A stretch of 64,000 bases of DNA from an uncultured Prevotella sp. (GTDB lineage: Bacteria > Bacteroidota > Bacteroidia > Bacteroidales > Bacteroidaceae): assembly GCF_946404925.1 (NCBI RefSeq), contig NZ_CAMJFM010000011.1, positions 1 to 64,000 of the forward strand. The letters run 5' to 3'. The position numbers and the translations under genes are program-made. Below, piece by piece: positions 10,637 to 19,291 of this stretch. Position 1 is the stretch's first letter, and each line of letters opens with the position of its first letter. The notes beneath the pieces are model-generated. The model was not told the origin of the DNA. It saw only the letters and a program-made list of their open reading frames with translations, and made no database searches.

Positions 10637-10734
10637 ACACATTTCGATTTTCGCTTGCAAAAATAAAAAATTTTTCCTACGGATTATACGGATTTTACGG
10701 ATTTTTTATACTTTTGCAGAAAAATAGTGTTGCA

Positions 10735-11433
10735 ATGAATAGAAAAAGACTTATAATACTAGCCTGTGGCATTGTAATAGCAGTGATACTGTTACTGCTT
10801 GCAACAACCAAATGCAGCAGCACCGACAAAGAGTCAGCACCCACCACTCTGGCCCAAGGCATAGATACGGTGCCCATGTTGATTATGCAAGTACAGAAGT
10901 GTTCAAAGCTGTATACCGCAGAATACAGGGTACATAAGATCATTACGCATGATGATGCCTTGCGACTGAAGGGACAACTGATGAGCAAGGCCTTTGACCT
11001 GAAGGTGCCCCTGGCCGACAGAAAGATAGCTATCCCCATGGATGCAAAGATCAAAGCGTATATCGACTTCAGCGACTTCAGCGAGAAGAACATAGAGCGC
11101 GATGGAGACAAAATAACCATCATACTGCCCGACCCACAGATAGTGATGACGAGCTCGAAAATAGACCAGAAGAACGTGAAACAGTATGTGGGATTGACAC
11201 GTGCACACTTTAGCGACGAAGAGTTATCCAACTACCAGAAACAAGGGCGCGAGGCCATCATCAACAGCATACCGGAGATGGGTATCACAGAGACAGCCCA
11301 AGCCAATGCGGCCAAAGTGCTGGTTCCGATGATGAAGCAACTGGGCTACAAGGAGCAGAACATCACGATTGCCTTCAGACAGGAATATGGACAGAATAAC
11401 ATCAGAGACTTCATTATTAAAGGCACGGATTAA
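10735..11433 (+). CDS. DUF4230 domain protein
   Basis: Single N-terminal TM plus AEYRVHKIITHDDALRLKGQLMSKAFDLKVPLADRKIAIPMDAKIKAYIDFSDF. Confidence 0.75.
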   Translation: MNRKRLIILACGIVIAVILLLLATTKCSSTDKESAPTTLAQGIDTVPMLIMQVQKCSKLYTAEYRVHKIITHDDALRLKGQLMSKAFDLKVPLADRKIAIPMDAKIKAYIDFSDFSEKNIERDGDKITIILPDPQIVMTSSKIDQKNVKQYVGLTRAHFSDEELSNYQKQGREAIINSIPEMGITETAQANAAKVLVPMMKQLGYKEQNITIAFRQEYGQNNIRDFIIKGTD

Positions 11434-11469
11434 CACGGCTAAAATATATTTTTAGACACGGATTTGATT

Positions 11470-12054
11470 ATGGCAAACAAAATTAAGATCATCATAGCTG
11501 GGGCGATATTGCTGATGCTTATCGCGGGATTCTTTTGGCTGAAGTCAGTCACAAAGGATAACTATATCAGTCTGGGCACATCGGAGGCTATTGAGCCTAC
11601 ACCAACCCAAATACAATCGATCAAAGATATTGGCGAATGGGAGTTCCTGTCGATATCGGCCGAGGAAATGGTGGATACAGTGAGGAAGGGATTCTTTAGC
11701 AACGACGAGCTGGTACGTATATACTATGGTACGCTGCGACTTGGCATCGACATGAAGCAGCTGGCACCAGATGCCATCACAGTGAATGGTGATTCGCTGG
11801 AAATGATGCTACCCAAGGTAGGACTGCTGGACAAGGACTTTATTGACGAAGCCAAGACGAAATCATTCTACGAGAGCGGCAAGTGGAGCCCTAAAGATCG
11901 CGAAGCACTCTACAAGAAAGCCTATCGCCAGATGATACAACACTGCATGACCAAGGAGAATCTGGAAGCCGCCAGAACCAATGGAGAAGCCCAAATGCAC
12001 CACATGATGCAACAACTTGGCTATAAGAACATTACAATAAAAATCGAAAAATGA
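11470..12054 (+). CDS. DUF4230-like protein (tandem paralogue)
   Basis: TM plus RIYYGTLRLGIDMKQLAPDAITVNGDSLEMMLPKVGLLDKDFIDEAKTKSFYESG. Confidence 0.65.
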   Translation: MANKIKIIIAGAILLMLIAGFFWLKSVTKDNYISLGTSEAIEPTPTQIQSIKDIGEWEFLSISAEEMVDTVRKGFFSNDELVRIYYGTLRLGIDMKQLAPDAITVNGDSLEMMLPKVGLLDKDFIDEAKTKSFYESGKWSPKDREALYKKAYRQMIQHCMTKENLEAARTNGEAQMHHMMQQLGYKNITIKIEK

Positions 12055-12072
12055 AAATTTTTCGGTTTTTTA

Positions 12073-12103
12073 TTTGGTGGTTCGAGAAAAGTTAGTATCT
12101 TTG
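12073..12103 (+). promoter_or_regulatory. Bacteroidetes-type promoter TTTG-N19-TATCTTTG
   Basis: TTTG 12073-12076, TATCTTTG 12096-12103, spacing 19; ATG at 12108. Confidence 0.8.
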
Positions 12104-12107
12104 CCAC

Positions 12108-13865
12108 ATGAATATTGCTAAAATCCTTTTAACTACAACACTACTACTGACCTTTGGCACAAGCCATGCAAAAGTAGATTACAAGAACGATGCGAAATAC
12201 CAAGAGCTTCGCGACTCGATGACCCATGGGTTTAACAGTGGCGATAGCGCGAGATTCTATAATCATGTGAAAAACCTGCAGAACTATCTGTTAGGCAAGA
12301 ACGACTATCACAGCTACTACACCCAGCGATGCAATGAGATTATCTTCGAGATGAACCGCCAGCGTATATTCGAAGCATACGTAAAGGCTCAGGAACTATC
12401 GAAAGAACTCCGCGAGAAGAAACTGGACAAGGAGATGTATATGGCCGTAAACATGATGGGCCACATAAACAAATACTGCGGCAACAAGGAGGCTGCCAAG
12501 AAGTGCTGGTATGAGGTGATAGACATGATGAAGAAGAACGGCTACTACGAGAGTATCCCGCCAATCTACATGAATATTATAAATGTGGCTATAGATGATG
12601 ACGCACAAGAGGCATTAGACTTGATGGACAAAGCCAAGGAAATCGCCCAGAAATACTCGCCCGAACGTGTGTTTGATATCGAAACACGAAAAACTCTGAC
12701 CTATTATAATAGTGGCGACATCCAGAAATTCCTAGAGGGCTACAAGGCCTATAAGGAGGGAGAGAAAAAGGGACTGTCATCGGTTCACGGGCGAAGCATG
12801 GAGGCTTACTATCTAGCATGCACAGGCAAGGTGGACGAGGCTATAGAATATGCCAAAAAGTATTTGGGCGATGAGGGGCAGGAAGCCATACCACTGATAT
12901 ATGAGCGGGCAGGCAGATGGGAAGATGCCTACAAGGCCTTTAAGGAAGAATCGCTGGCCAGCGACTCTATCGACAACGTGGTGATCATGAACAGCATGCA
13001 TGGCATACAGGACCAGATACAACTGTATGAGACTGAGCACAAACAAGCCATGGATCGCACTTACGGACTGCTGACGCTGATATTCCTGCTGGTGCTGCTG
13101 ATTATAGCGATGGCCTATATTGTGCAGACACGTAAGAAGCATATGCTTGAGCTGAAAAAGGCCTACGACAAGGCGCTGGAATCAGAAAAGATGAAGACGG
13201 CATTCATCCAAAACGTTACCCACGAGGTGCGCACCCCACTGAACATCATCACAGGATTTGCCCAAGTGATAGCCAGCCCGGATATGGCCGAGAGTCCGGA
13301 GGAGCGCAAGCACATTTCGACCATGATGCAGAAGAGCACACGCCAGGTAACCGTGCTGATGGACGAGATTATCGGACTATCGCTTATCGACTCGACAGAG
13401 AAGATACAAAAGGACGACGTGACCAACATCAACAGAGTGATGCGCGATCTTACCAACGAATACAAGAACTACGCCACCAACGAGACTGAGGTAAAACTGG
13501 AAACAGAACTGGCCGACGACTATGTGCTGAAGACCAATGAGATCATGTTACGTAGGATTATGAACTGCCTGCTTGAGAATGCCACAAAATACACCAGTCA
13601 AGGTAGCATTACAGTTAGAGCCCAGCAAGAGGGCACCCTGCTGAAACTTACTGTTGAGGATACCGGCAGTGGTATTCCAGAACAGGAAGCCGAGCATATC
13701 TTCGACCGATTTGTGAAACTCGACAACTTTAAGGAAGGTATAGGATTAGGCCTATCATTAAGCAGGAAGTTGGCAGAGCAGTTAGGTGGAAAAGTAGAAT
13801 TGGACACCACCTATAAAGATGGTGCCCGATTTATCGTTACGTTGACAACTGCCAACGAGAATTAA
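12108..13865 (+). CDS. Sensor histidine kinase with TPR-like N-terminal domain
   Basis: Signal peptide, helical repeats, TM, HisKA FIQNVTHEVRTPLNIITGF, HATPase EDTGSGIP...GIGLGLSLSRKLAEQLGG. Confidence 0.9.
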   Translation: MNIAKILLTTTLLLTFGTSHAKVDYKNDAKYQELRDSMTHGFNSGDSARFYNHVKNLQNYLLGKNDYHSYYTQRCNEIIFEMNRQRIFEAYVKAQELSKELREKKLDKEMYMAVNMMGHINKYCGNKEAAKKCWYEVIDMMKKNGYYESIPPIYMNIINVAIDDDAQEALDLMDKAKEIAQKYSPERVFDIETRKTLTYYNSGDIQKFLEGYKAYKEGEKKGLSSVHGRSMEAYYLACTGKVDEAIEYAKKYLGDEGQEAIPLIYERAGRWEDAYKAFKEESLASDSIDNVVIMNSMHGIQDQIQLYETEHKQAMDRTYGLLTLIFLLVLLIIAMAYIVQTRKKHMLELKKAYDKALESEKMKTAFIQNVTHEVRTPLNIITGFAQVIASPDMAESPEERKHISTMMQKSTRQVTVLMDEIIGLSLIDSTEKIQKDDVTNINRVMRDLTNEYKNYATNETEVKLETELADDYVLKTNEIMLRRIMNCLLENATKYTSQGSITVRAQQEGTLLKLTVEDTGSGIPEQEAEHIFDRFVKLDNFKEGIGLGLSLSRKLAEQLGGKVELDTTYKDGARFIVTLTTANEN

Positions 13866-14734
13866 CCCAAGTATTTCATCAAGATGCGAGCATAACCGCT
13901 GTCGTGCAGTTTGGTGATGCTCTTCTCGCGTATCTGACGGACACGCTCACGAGTGAGTCCCATCTCAGCACCGATCTCCTCGAGACCACGCTCCTGACAT
14001 CCAATGCCAAAGCACTCCTTAACGATCTTCAGTTCGCGATCCTTGAGCACATTGCGAAGCACATTATCAAGATCGGATGTAAGCGACTCGTAATCAACCA
14101 GTTTATCAGTACGAGTGTCCTCGCCTGAACTCAGCATATCGGCCATTGAGTTGTCATCGTCCTCGCCAAAGGGTGCATCGATACTCATGTGGTGGCTATC
14201 GGCCTTGGCGGTCTGCTCAATCTTCGACTCCTCAATCTGTGTGAGTTCAGCAAGCTCGGTAACAGATGGACGACGCTGGTGCATCTGCTCGAACTTATTG
14301 ATTTCCTGATTGATCTTGCTGAGTGCACCACTCTGATTCAATGGCAGGCGCACAATACGACTCTGCTCGGCTATAGCCTGCAGAATGCTCTGACGAATCC
14401 ACCATACGGCATAAGAGATGAACTTAAATCCGCGTGTCTCGTCGAACTTCTCAGCTGCCTTAACCAGTCCTATATTACCCTCATCAATCAAGTCGGTCAA
14501 TGTCAATCCCTGATGCTGGTACTGTTTAGCTACAGACACCACAAAGCGCAGATTGGCTGTAACAAGGCGCTCCTTGGCCTTTTCGCCCTCAGGACCTCCA
14601 CGACGTATAGCCTGAGCCAGCTCAATCTCTTCATCAATAGTGACAAGGGGTTGACGACCGATTTCTACAAGGTACTTATCAAGCGCCTCGCTCGATCGGT
14701 TGGTAATGCTTTTTTGAATCTTTAATTGCCTCAT
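13862..14734 (-). CDS. rpoD: Primary sigma factor RpoD/SigA family
   Basis: LRFVVSVAKQYQHQGLTLTDLIDEGNIGLVKAAEKFDETRGFKFISYAVWWIRQSILQAI...EIGAEMGLTRERVRQIREKSITKL. Confidence 0.95.
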   Translation of the reverse strand: MRQLKIQKSITNRSSEALDKYLVEIGRQPLVTIDEEIELAQAIRRGGPEGEKAKERLVTANLRFVVSVAKQYQHQGLTLTDLIDEGNIGLVKAAEKFDETRGFKFISYAVWWIRQSILQAIAEQSRIVRLPLNQSGALSKINQEINKFEQMHQRRPSVTELAELTQIEESKIEQTAKADSHHMSIDAPFGEDDDNSMADMLSSGEDTRTDKLVDYESLTSDLDNVLRNVLKDRELKIVKECFGIGCQERGLEEIGAEMGLTRERVRQIREKSITKLHDSGYARILMKYLG

Positions 14735-14772
14735 ATTTCTATCGTTACTCTGAAAAAGTTTGCAAAAGTACT

Positions 14773-14804
14773 AAAAAAAACGATACGTTGCAACCAACGC
14801 ATCG
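14773..14804 (-). terminator. Terminator of GH2 gene overlapping rpoD promoter region
   Basis: Minus strand CGATGCGTTG-GTTG-CAACGTATCG-TTTTTTTT. Confidence 0.8.
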
Positions 14805-14833
14805 CCTTTTTAAACACTTTTAACTAATTTACC

Positions 14834-17281
14834 TTAGAATTTTATAGTCGAGGGCTTTAAATCAATCGACTCTGCATGCAAAGTACCATTTCCGCCCACT
14901 ACCACCAGGCACTTGCCAAAGAAGGCTTTACGGCGAGGAGCCTGGAATCGCTCCATAGACGTCTGGCAACCATTATCTGTACCCAGAATCTTTGCCTCGC
15001 CCGTGGTAGAGAACTCAATCTGATTCTCGGCCCAAGGACACAGATTGCCATCCTTATCAACCACCTCAACATTGATAAAGGTAGTATTCTTGCCTTTGTA
15101 ATCGGTTGTGAGGCGAATGTGATCTGGCTGACCTGCAGTCTTGATGATTTGAGAGCAAACCTCCTTGCCATCCTTTCGTGAAACAGCTTTGATCTCACCC
15201 GGCTCGAACTTCACCCTCCAACCAACATGATACTCAGTACACAAAAGGAACCGTCCCTTTTGTGTACTTTTACTCCTAACACCTTGACTCTTACCGTTTA
15301 TGAAGAGTTCGACTTCATCGGCATTGTTGTAGTAAGCCCAAAGATCGATGGTCTGACCGGGGAGCCAGTTCCAATGTGGGAAGAGATGAAGCATGGGTTT
15401 GGTGGTCCACTCGCTTTGGTACATATAGTAGCTATCCTTAGGAAATCCAGCCAAATCGATAAGACCAAAATAACTGGAGCGTGCTGGGAATCCATAAGGA
15501 GTAGGCTCGCCGATATAATCGAAACCAGTCCAGATGAACTGTCCGCCTACGTATGGCGTATGCTTCACCACATCCCACGTTTCCTCGTGAGTAGAACCCC
15601 ATGAGGCCGACATGTTATCGTAGGCCGAGCACATAAAGCTGGGATCGGTATAAGGCAACCACCACTGCTTAGGCGCTCTGAAGACACTATCCGATGGCAT
15701 CATATAGTAGCCACGAGTCTGCAGGGCCGACACACTCTCAGAGAAGATGAAGGGTTTGTTGGGGAAGTTCTGCGGTACACCCTTTACCCACTGGTGGTGA
15801 TAGTTAAAGCCAATGATATCGATGGCACCACTCTTAAACAGATGGTTATTGGGCGAAGGTTCGTTACAACCCGCAGTGATTGGGCGAGTGGTGTCATAGC
15901 GCTTCACTATCTCAGCCAGGTGACGGGTGAGCAATGAATTAACACTGAGTTCGCCCTCCTTAGCCAAGGTAGAGGCATCGTGCCCAGCATTAAGAATCAG
16001 GTTGGCTTGTTCGAGCGTCAGGGTATCAGCCTTGGCATCACTCCACTGCTCAAGAACCTCATTACCAATTGACCACATGAGCACACTGGGATGATTGCGA
16101 TCGCGCAATACCAAATCGGTCAGGTCGCGCTCGTGCCACTCATCAAAGAATCGGGCATAGTCGTTCTTTGTCTTTTTGCGTCGCCACATATCGAACGACT
16201 CGTCCATTACGATGATACCCATTGTGTCGCACATGTTCAGCAGCTCAGGAGCTGGAGGATTATGCGAACAGCGAATGGCATTAACGCCCATAGCCTTTAG
16301 TTTGGCGAGTTTACGATGCAGCGCATCCTCGTTGAGGGCCGAACCAAGACATCCAAAATCGTGATGCTCGCAAACACCATTAAGCTTGAAGTTCTTGCCA
16401 TTGAGCCAGAAACCTGTATTTGCATTGAATTTGAAATCGCGGAAACCTGTGGTGGTTTCCACCTCATCGACAACATTGCCACCAACCATCAGTTGCGTGC
16501 GTACCTTATATATATAAGGGTCTTCGCAGCTCCACTTATGTAGAGGTGAGAGGTGAGAGGTCTTGCGTCCCGTTGGTAGCAAGCGAGCGGAGCTCGAGCG
16601 GAGAGGTGAGTAATTACCTTTTGCAGTGGCAATGGTTTTGCCTTTGGCATCGATGAGGGTATTGACCACAGTGACTTTTTGCTTGGTAGGGTTTTCGTAG
16701 TCCACATCAACCTTACCATCGTGCACATAAACTCCCCAATGCTTGACGTGAATGGGATTGGTTTTGGTAAGCCATACATGACGGTAGATGCCACAGCCTG
16801 AGTACCAACGGGAGTTAGGCTGGTCAGAGTTATCAACTCGCACAGCCACTACATTCTGTCCCGCATGCACATAAGGGGTTATATCATACTCAAAGCTAGA
16901 ATAGCCATAAGGGCGAAAGCCTACCTTCTGGCCATTGATATAAACCGTAGAGTTCATGTAGACACCATCGAACTCAATATAGAGGTGAGAGGTTAGAGGT
17001 GAGAAGCTAGAGATATCAAAATGCTTTCTGTACCAACCTACTCCTCCTGGCAATGCTCCGCCACCGGCACCACTGGGATTGCTGGCATAGAAGTCGCCCT
17101 CGATGGCCCAGTCGTGGGGCACATCAAGTTTTCGCCACCAAGAATCATTATACTCGGCGCCAGCCATCTGTGTAGAATCGCCTAGACAGAAGCGCCAATC
17201 ACTATCAAAACAAACTCGCTCTCTGGCTTGACAAGCCAGAGAGCTGAGTACTGCAATTATCAAAAAAATGTATTTCTTCAT
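14834..17281 (-). CDS. GH2 beta-galactosidase-like protein
   Basis: WYRKHF...DGVYMNSTVYINGQKVGFRPYGYSSFEYDITPY...NGVCEHHDFGCLGSALNEDALHRKLAKLKAMGVNAIRCSHNPP...FIFSESVSA. Confidence 0.93.
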   Translation of the reverse strand: MKKYIFLIIAVLSSLACQARERVCFDSDWRFCLGDSTQMAGAEYNDSWWRKLDVPHDWAIEGDFYASNPSGAGGGALPGGVGWYRKHFDISSFSPLTSHLYIEFDGVYMNSTVYINGQKVGFRPYGYSSFEYDITPYVHAGQNVVAVRVDNSDQPNSRWYSGCGIYRHVWLTKTNPIHVKHWGVYVHDGKVDVDYENPTKQKVTVVNTLIDAKGKTIATAKGNYSPLRSSSARLLPTGRKTSHLSPLHKWSCEDPYIYKVRTQLMVGGNVVDEVETTTGFRDFKFNANTGFWLNGKNFKLNGVCEHHDFGCLGSALNEDALHRKLAKLKAMGVNAIRCSHNPPAPELLNMCDTMGIIVMDESFDMWRRKKTKNDYARFFDEWHERDLTDLVLRDRNHPSVLMWSIGNEVLEQWSDAKADTLTLEQANLILNAGHDASTLAKEGELSVNSLLTRHLAEIVKRYDTTRPITAGCNEPSPNNHLFKSGAIDIIGFNYHHQWVKGVPQNFPNKPFIFSESVSALQTRGYYMMPSDSVFRAPKQWWLPYTDPSFMCSAYDNMSASWGSTHEETWDVVKHTPYVGGQFIWTGFDYIGEPTPYGFPARSSYFGLIDLAGFPKDSYYMYQSEWTTKPMLHLFPHWNWLPGQTIDLWAYYNNADEVELFINGKSQGVRSKSTQKGRFLLCTEYHVGWRVKFEPGEIKAVSRKDGKEVCSQIIKTAGQPDHIRLTTDYKGKNTTFINVEVVDKDGNLCPWAENQIEFSTTGEAKILGTDNGCQTSMERFQAPRRKAFFGKCLVVVGGNGTLHAESIDLKPSTIKF
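15237..15267. repeat. REP-like perfect inverted repeat inside GH2 CDS
   Basis: GTACACAAAAGG-AACCGTC-CCTTTTGTGTAC, 12-bp perfect arms, 7-nt loop; encodes STQKGRFLLCTE. Confidence 0.8.
16543..16610. repeat. In-frame AGGTGAG heptamer array plus GC-rich palindromic block inside GH2 CDS
   Basis: gaggtgagaggtgagaggtcttgcgtcccgttggtagcaagcgagcggagctcgagcggagaggtgag; encodes SPLRSSSARLLPTGRKTSHLSPL. Confidence 0.75.
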
Positions 17282-17284
17282 TAC

Positions 17285-19141
17285 TTAGAAGTTTCCGCCA
17301 TAGATCAGGCCATAGTAACGGTCGCTCTTATCAAACGAGCTATTGATGTTCGGATCGCGCTTAGGTTGCCAGGTACGTACCTTGATACAGGGTTGGTCGA
17401 TATCATTAAGGTCGACCATCAAGAACAGGTATCCTGTATCAGAATAGGTTGAGCTATAGTAATCCTGATGAATCTGGATACCGTATGTATCGGCACCTAC
17501 ACCCATTTTCTTGACATCGTTATCGGTAAAGCGGATGTTGATGAACTGGTTACTCTTAAAGCTACGTTCCACATTCTTGATATACTCCTGCTTGCTAAGG
17601 CGGGTGTGCTTAACCATCTCGTTGTCGAGATACTTATCGTTCTCAGCAGTTTTCTGGGCCTTCTTGATGACGTGACCTACGATAATGATAGCGTCGTCAT
17701 CAAAAATGCTCTTGATATAATCAGCACGTTTCAGCGCGAAAGCTGTCTTGTAGTTTTCGAGGAAGGTAGCAATCACCATACGAATACTATCGGTCCATCC
17801 TGCAGCCTCGCGATTAAAGATATCATCGCGTGCAGCCTTGTCGAGACCGAATGCGATAGACTCTATCTTTCTATCAGCATCGAAGGTAAAGGTGACGTCC
17901 TCAACGAATGAGCGGTTATTGTTCTTGAAGGCAAACTTCATAGGAACACTTCGACAGATGATGCGATCGCCCAACTGATAGAAGTTCAGACTCGGGTTAC
18001 CAAGAATAGATGCTGTACCATAGTTGATAAGACGGGTGAACATATCGAAGCCATCCTCGGTAAAGTAGTCGCGTACAGAGTCGTACTTCTTAGCCTTGAT
18101 AGCATTGATGATATTGCCAACAGTCTGTGCCAAAACGGCCGATGCGTCCTCTTGAACAGCGGTAGCATGTCCGGCCACACTCATCGCCTGAACGGTCTCC
18201 TGGAATTTCTCCTGAGTAGCCTTCATCTCCTTCTTCTTAGGACCATTGATAACTACAGTAGCCTTGGGGAATGGAGTTGGGTTGAACACCTCGGATACCA
18301 TCTCAAGCTCACGGTCCTGCCGCATCTGTCCGGCAAACTCGTACTCATACTTGAGCTGAAGTTTATCAGTTGGCGTTCCTGGGTGTAGTTCAATCTCCGA
18401 CAGACCATCCTTGGCCGAGTTCACAAAACTATAGTTCATACCGTCCATAAAGCGGAAGTCGAGACTTGTAACAGGCTTGCCCTTATAGTTAATAAACAGA
18501 TCGATAACATTCTCCTCCACCTTGGCAATCTCGGTCTTGATATTAGCAAGGATACCATTAATCTGTTCTGGAATCCATACAGTCAGTGTCTGCTTGATGC
18601 CATCCTGTTCGATCTTTACTGCATTGGGGTGCTGCAAGCTCTTTAGCAAACAGAGACCCCAATAATAGTTACGCAGGGCATCATCTATACGTCCCTCGCG
18701 CTCTGCATTCTGAGCAGTATATACATAGCTCAATATACGATCCTCGCGCTCCTGGAACACCTTCTCAAGTTCGTCTTTGTGGATATAGCGTACCACGTAT
18801 GCCTCTGGCTCGTGCGAAATCCACAAACTCTTAGTATTGTTCAGACTACCTGCCGAGTAAGTACGTACCACAGCTTCCATTGCAGTCTTCGAGTCAACCT
18901 TATCGCCATCAGCTATCTGCTGCATGTCGAGGTTTGTCTCACTCTGAACAGTCACCGAAATCTTACTGATCAGATCGTTTAATGCGCTTTGGTTAGCTTT
19001 AGAATCTGTATTGCTACGACCCTCACCAATGATGTAATTGTCGTCGGCCTGAATCTTGGCCAACTGCTCCAAAGGAGACTGGGCCATTGCCAACATTGGC
19101 AACAGAATCAGACAGAAAAAACCTATCACCCTCTTTTTCAT
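17285..19141 (-). CDS. Secreted protein with LPP20/FlgT-like N-terminal domain, unknown function
   Basis: MKKRVIGFFCLILLPMLAMAQ signal; YIIGEGRSNTDSKANQSALNDLISKISVTVQSETN. Confidence 0.6.
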   Translation of the reverse strand: MKKRVIGFFCLILLPMLAMAQSPLEQLAKIQADDNYIIGEGRSNTDSKANQSALNDLISKISVTVQSETNLDMQQIADGDKVDSKTAMEAVVRTYSAGSLNNTKSLWISHEPEAYVVRYIHKDELEKVFQEREDRILSYVYTAQNAEREGRIDDALRNYYWGLCLLKSLQHPNAVKIEQDGIKQTLTVWIPEQINGILANIKTEIAKVEENVIDLFINYKGKPVTSLDFRFMDGMNYSFVNSAKDGLSEIELHPGTPTDKLQLKYEYEFAGQMRQDRELEMVSEVFNPTPFPKATVVINGPKKKEMKATQEKFQETVQAMSVAGHATAVQEDASAVLAQTVGNIINAIKAKKYDSVRDYFTEDGFDMFTRLINYGTASILGNPSLNFYQLGDRIICRSVPMKFAFKNNNRSFVEDVTFTFDADRKIESIAFGLDKAARDDIFNREAAGWTDSIRMVIATFLENYKTAFALKRADYIKSIFDDDAIIIVGHVIKKAQKTAENDKYLDNEMVKHTRLSKQEYIKNVERSFKSNQFINIRFTDNDVKKMGVGADTYGIQIHQDYYSSTYSDTGYLFLMVDLNDIDQPCIKVRTWQPKRDPNINSSFDKSDRYYGLIYGGNF

Positions 19142-19210
19142 ATTACTATAGTTTTTTGTTTCTATGATACCTATGGGTGCAAAGTTAACAAAAATTTTGG
19201 AATATAATGC

Positions 19211-19259
19211 ATTATAGACCAAAAATTTTCGTATAAAACGCAAAATTTTGGTCTATAAT
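19211..19259. repeat. Inverted repeat ATTATAGACCAAAAATTTT / AAAATTTTGGTCTATAAT
   Basis: 18-bp arms with one bulged A, 12-nt loop, between GH31 and the LPP20-like gene. Confidence 0.85.
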
Positions 19260-19291
19260 GGTTTAAGAGTGTTAAGACAACACAGGGTTTG

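Noticed and set aside
16504-16519. Perfect palindrome CCTTATATATATAAGG
   Set aside because: Lies in the conserved GH2 motif DPYIYKV; explained by the codons.
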